NCBI GenBank assembly: GCA_003566215.1
Contig: PXEJ01000039.1
Location: 1-5,955, forward strand
Length of the DNA stretch: 5,955 nucleotides
Direction: 5' to 3'
Source: Cyanobacteria bacterium T3Sed10_376R1m
GTDB lineage: Bacteria; Cyanobacteriota; Cyanobacteriia; Cyanobacteriales; Cyanobacteriaceae
Shown here: positions 5,170-5,955 of the stretch, in pieces
Layout: each line of letters starts with the position of its first letter
How positions within the stretch are numbered: the first letter of the stretch is position 1
Translations under genes and position numbers: made by a program
The notes under the pieces: generated by a model
Told to the model about the DNA's origin: nothing
Database searches by the model: none
What the model saw: the letters and a program-made list of their open reading frames with translations, nothing else

Positions 5170-5955
5170 TCGCCGTAATTGTTGTAATATTTAGTATAAT
5201 TAGAACTATCATTTTCTTTCTTAACGCCATTAGCAACTATTCCTAAAATAGATAAATTGCTCATTTGCAAATCATTAATTGTTTGTTCAACTCTGCCACG
5301 ATGAGTATTACCCAAACCAACAACGAAAACTAAACCATCACTAAAGGGAGTGATGATTTTAGCATCAGAAAAGCCCATTAAGGGTGGGGTGTCATAAATA
5401 ACCAGATCAAAATCTTTTTGGAGTTTAGCCATTAAAGATTTCATTTTTTGAGACGATATAATGCGAGTTGGACTTGGGGGCTTAGACCCTGCACTGATAA
5501 TATATAGTTTTTCATGCTCTGATTTTTGAATTATTTGATCTAGGGAAATATTATCAGTAATAAAATTTGTTAATCCTGTTTTATTTCTTAGTCCTAAATA
5601 CTCATGTACCCTTGGTTTACGAAGATCTACATCTACCAAAAGAACTTTTTTCCCGAGCATGGATGCGGCTCTAGCCAATAATACACTGGTAGTCGATTTT
5701 CCTTCCCCAGCATCAGCCGCTGCAATTACCACAGAACGAATAGAACTATCTGAGCTCAAAAGATTTATATTAGTATAAAGAGAACAATAAGCATCAATAT
5801 TTTCAACTTCCTGAAAATTAATTAATGTGTTTTTTTTACGCAGCTTACCTTTATTAAAATCAAAGTGAATCGGATTAGATTTTTTACTATAACTTTTATT
5901 TTGATGTTTTTTACCTACAGAAGGTAAATTTTTGGTATGGGGGATAATACCCAGA
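5166..5955 (-). CDS. Wzc-like bacterial tyrosine kinase (BY-kinase), C-terminal domain; N-terminus cut by window edge
   Basis: The frame is open from the right edge and shows 262 residues before TAA at 5168-5166. It starts LGIIPHTKNLP, matching the LGxIP linker that follows the second membrane helix in Wzc proteins. A basic linker and DAYCSLYTNINLL (54-66) come next. The kinase core has Walker A AGEGKSTT (82-89), Walker A' VLLVDVDLRKP (104-114) and Walker B LVIYDTPP (184-191). It ends in a tyrosine cluster NYTKYYNNYGD (Y253, Y256, Y257, Y260) that would be autophosphorylated in trans. By family knowledge, these inner-membrane kinases control chain length and export of capsule or exopolysaccharide. 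The missing part should contain the Wzz/chain-length domain, inferred from the linker. The TTG at 5759-5757 is Leu67 in mid-domain and not a start. The glutamate and arginines of the E-x2-R-x2-R motif are absent. No terminator separates this gene from the propeller gene, so readthrough is possible. Confidence 0.93.
   Translation of the reverse strand, partial: LGIIPHTKNLPSVGKKHQNKSYSKKSNPIHFDFNKGKLRKKNTLINFQEVENIDAYCSLYTNINLLSSDSSIRSVVIAAADAGEGKSTTSVLLARAASMLGKKVLLVDVDLRKPRVHEYLGLRNKTGLTNFITDNISLDQIIQKSEHEKLYIISAGSKPPSPTRIISSQKMKSLMAKLQKDFDLVIYDTPPLMGFSDAKIITPFSDGLVFVVGLGNTHRGRVEQTINDLQMSNLSILGIVANGVKKENDSSNYTKYYNNYGD

Noticed and set aside
5757..5759. TTG as the start codon of a 197-residue stand-alone kinase
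   Set aside because: The same frame is open a further 65 codons to the window edge and encodes conserved Wzc linker sequence (LGIIP and AYxSLYTNI), so the TTG is an internal leucine.
1..5955. CRISPR array, tRNA, rRNA, complete insertion sequence or defence island
   Set aside because: No regularly spaced repeats, no clover-leaf elements, no transposase and no recognised defence genes were seen on either strand.

Overview
The window looks like chromosomal DNA of an AT-rich cyanobacterium. It holds two exact HIP1 octamers (GCGATCGC at 1676-1683 and 4615-4622), a pentapeptide-repeat protein of cyanobacterial style ending in MPDGSIHP, a DMT transporter of the type shared by cyanobacteria and plastids, and a bacterial tyrosine kinase whose interdomain motifs read like cyanobacterial Wzc proteins. 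Genus is not determined; an AT-rich unicellular form such as Cyanobacterium or Geminocystis is a guess from base composition.

Layout: (1) 1-744, minus strand: the N-terminal 248 residues of TrhO, a rhodanese-like tRNA U34 hydroxylase, cut by the left edge. (2) 745-922: a divergent regulatory gap with two palindromes and candidate promoters facing both ways. (3) 923-1930, plus: a ten-helix EamA/DMT transporter. (4) 2027-2986, plus: a cytosolic pentapeptide-repeat protein whose five-residue register is unbroken across a non-repeat insert, and whose DNA carries exact 15-bp tandem duplications. (5) 2987-3356: a 370-base convergent gap with no convincing gene, ending in a strong intrinsic terminator for the minus-strand gene. 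(6) 3357-5102, minus: a secreted, Sec-signal-bearing beta-propeller-like protein with recurring histidine motifs; I do not know a named family for it. (7) 5166-5955, minus: the C-terminal kinase domain of a Wzc-like BY-kinase (exopolysaccharide control). It runs off the right edge; the TTG at 5759-5757 is an internal codon and not its start.

The genes do not form one obvious pathway. TrhO (tRNA modification) and the transporter share only a divergent promoter region. The kinase and the propeller gene are codirectional, 63 bases apart, but the propeller gene has its own near-consensus promoter (TTAACA-N18-TATAAT) overlapping the kinase stop codon. It can therefore be expressed independently, while a link to cell-surface polysaccharide remains possible. 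The most interesting items are the histidine-patterned secreted propeller, the degenerate E-x2-R-x2-R motif in the kinase, the register-preserving insert in the pentapeptide protein, and several palindromes placed over promoters or at the start of coding.
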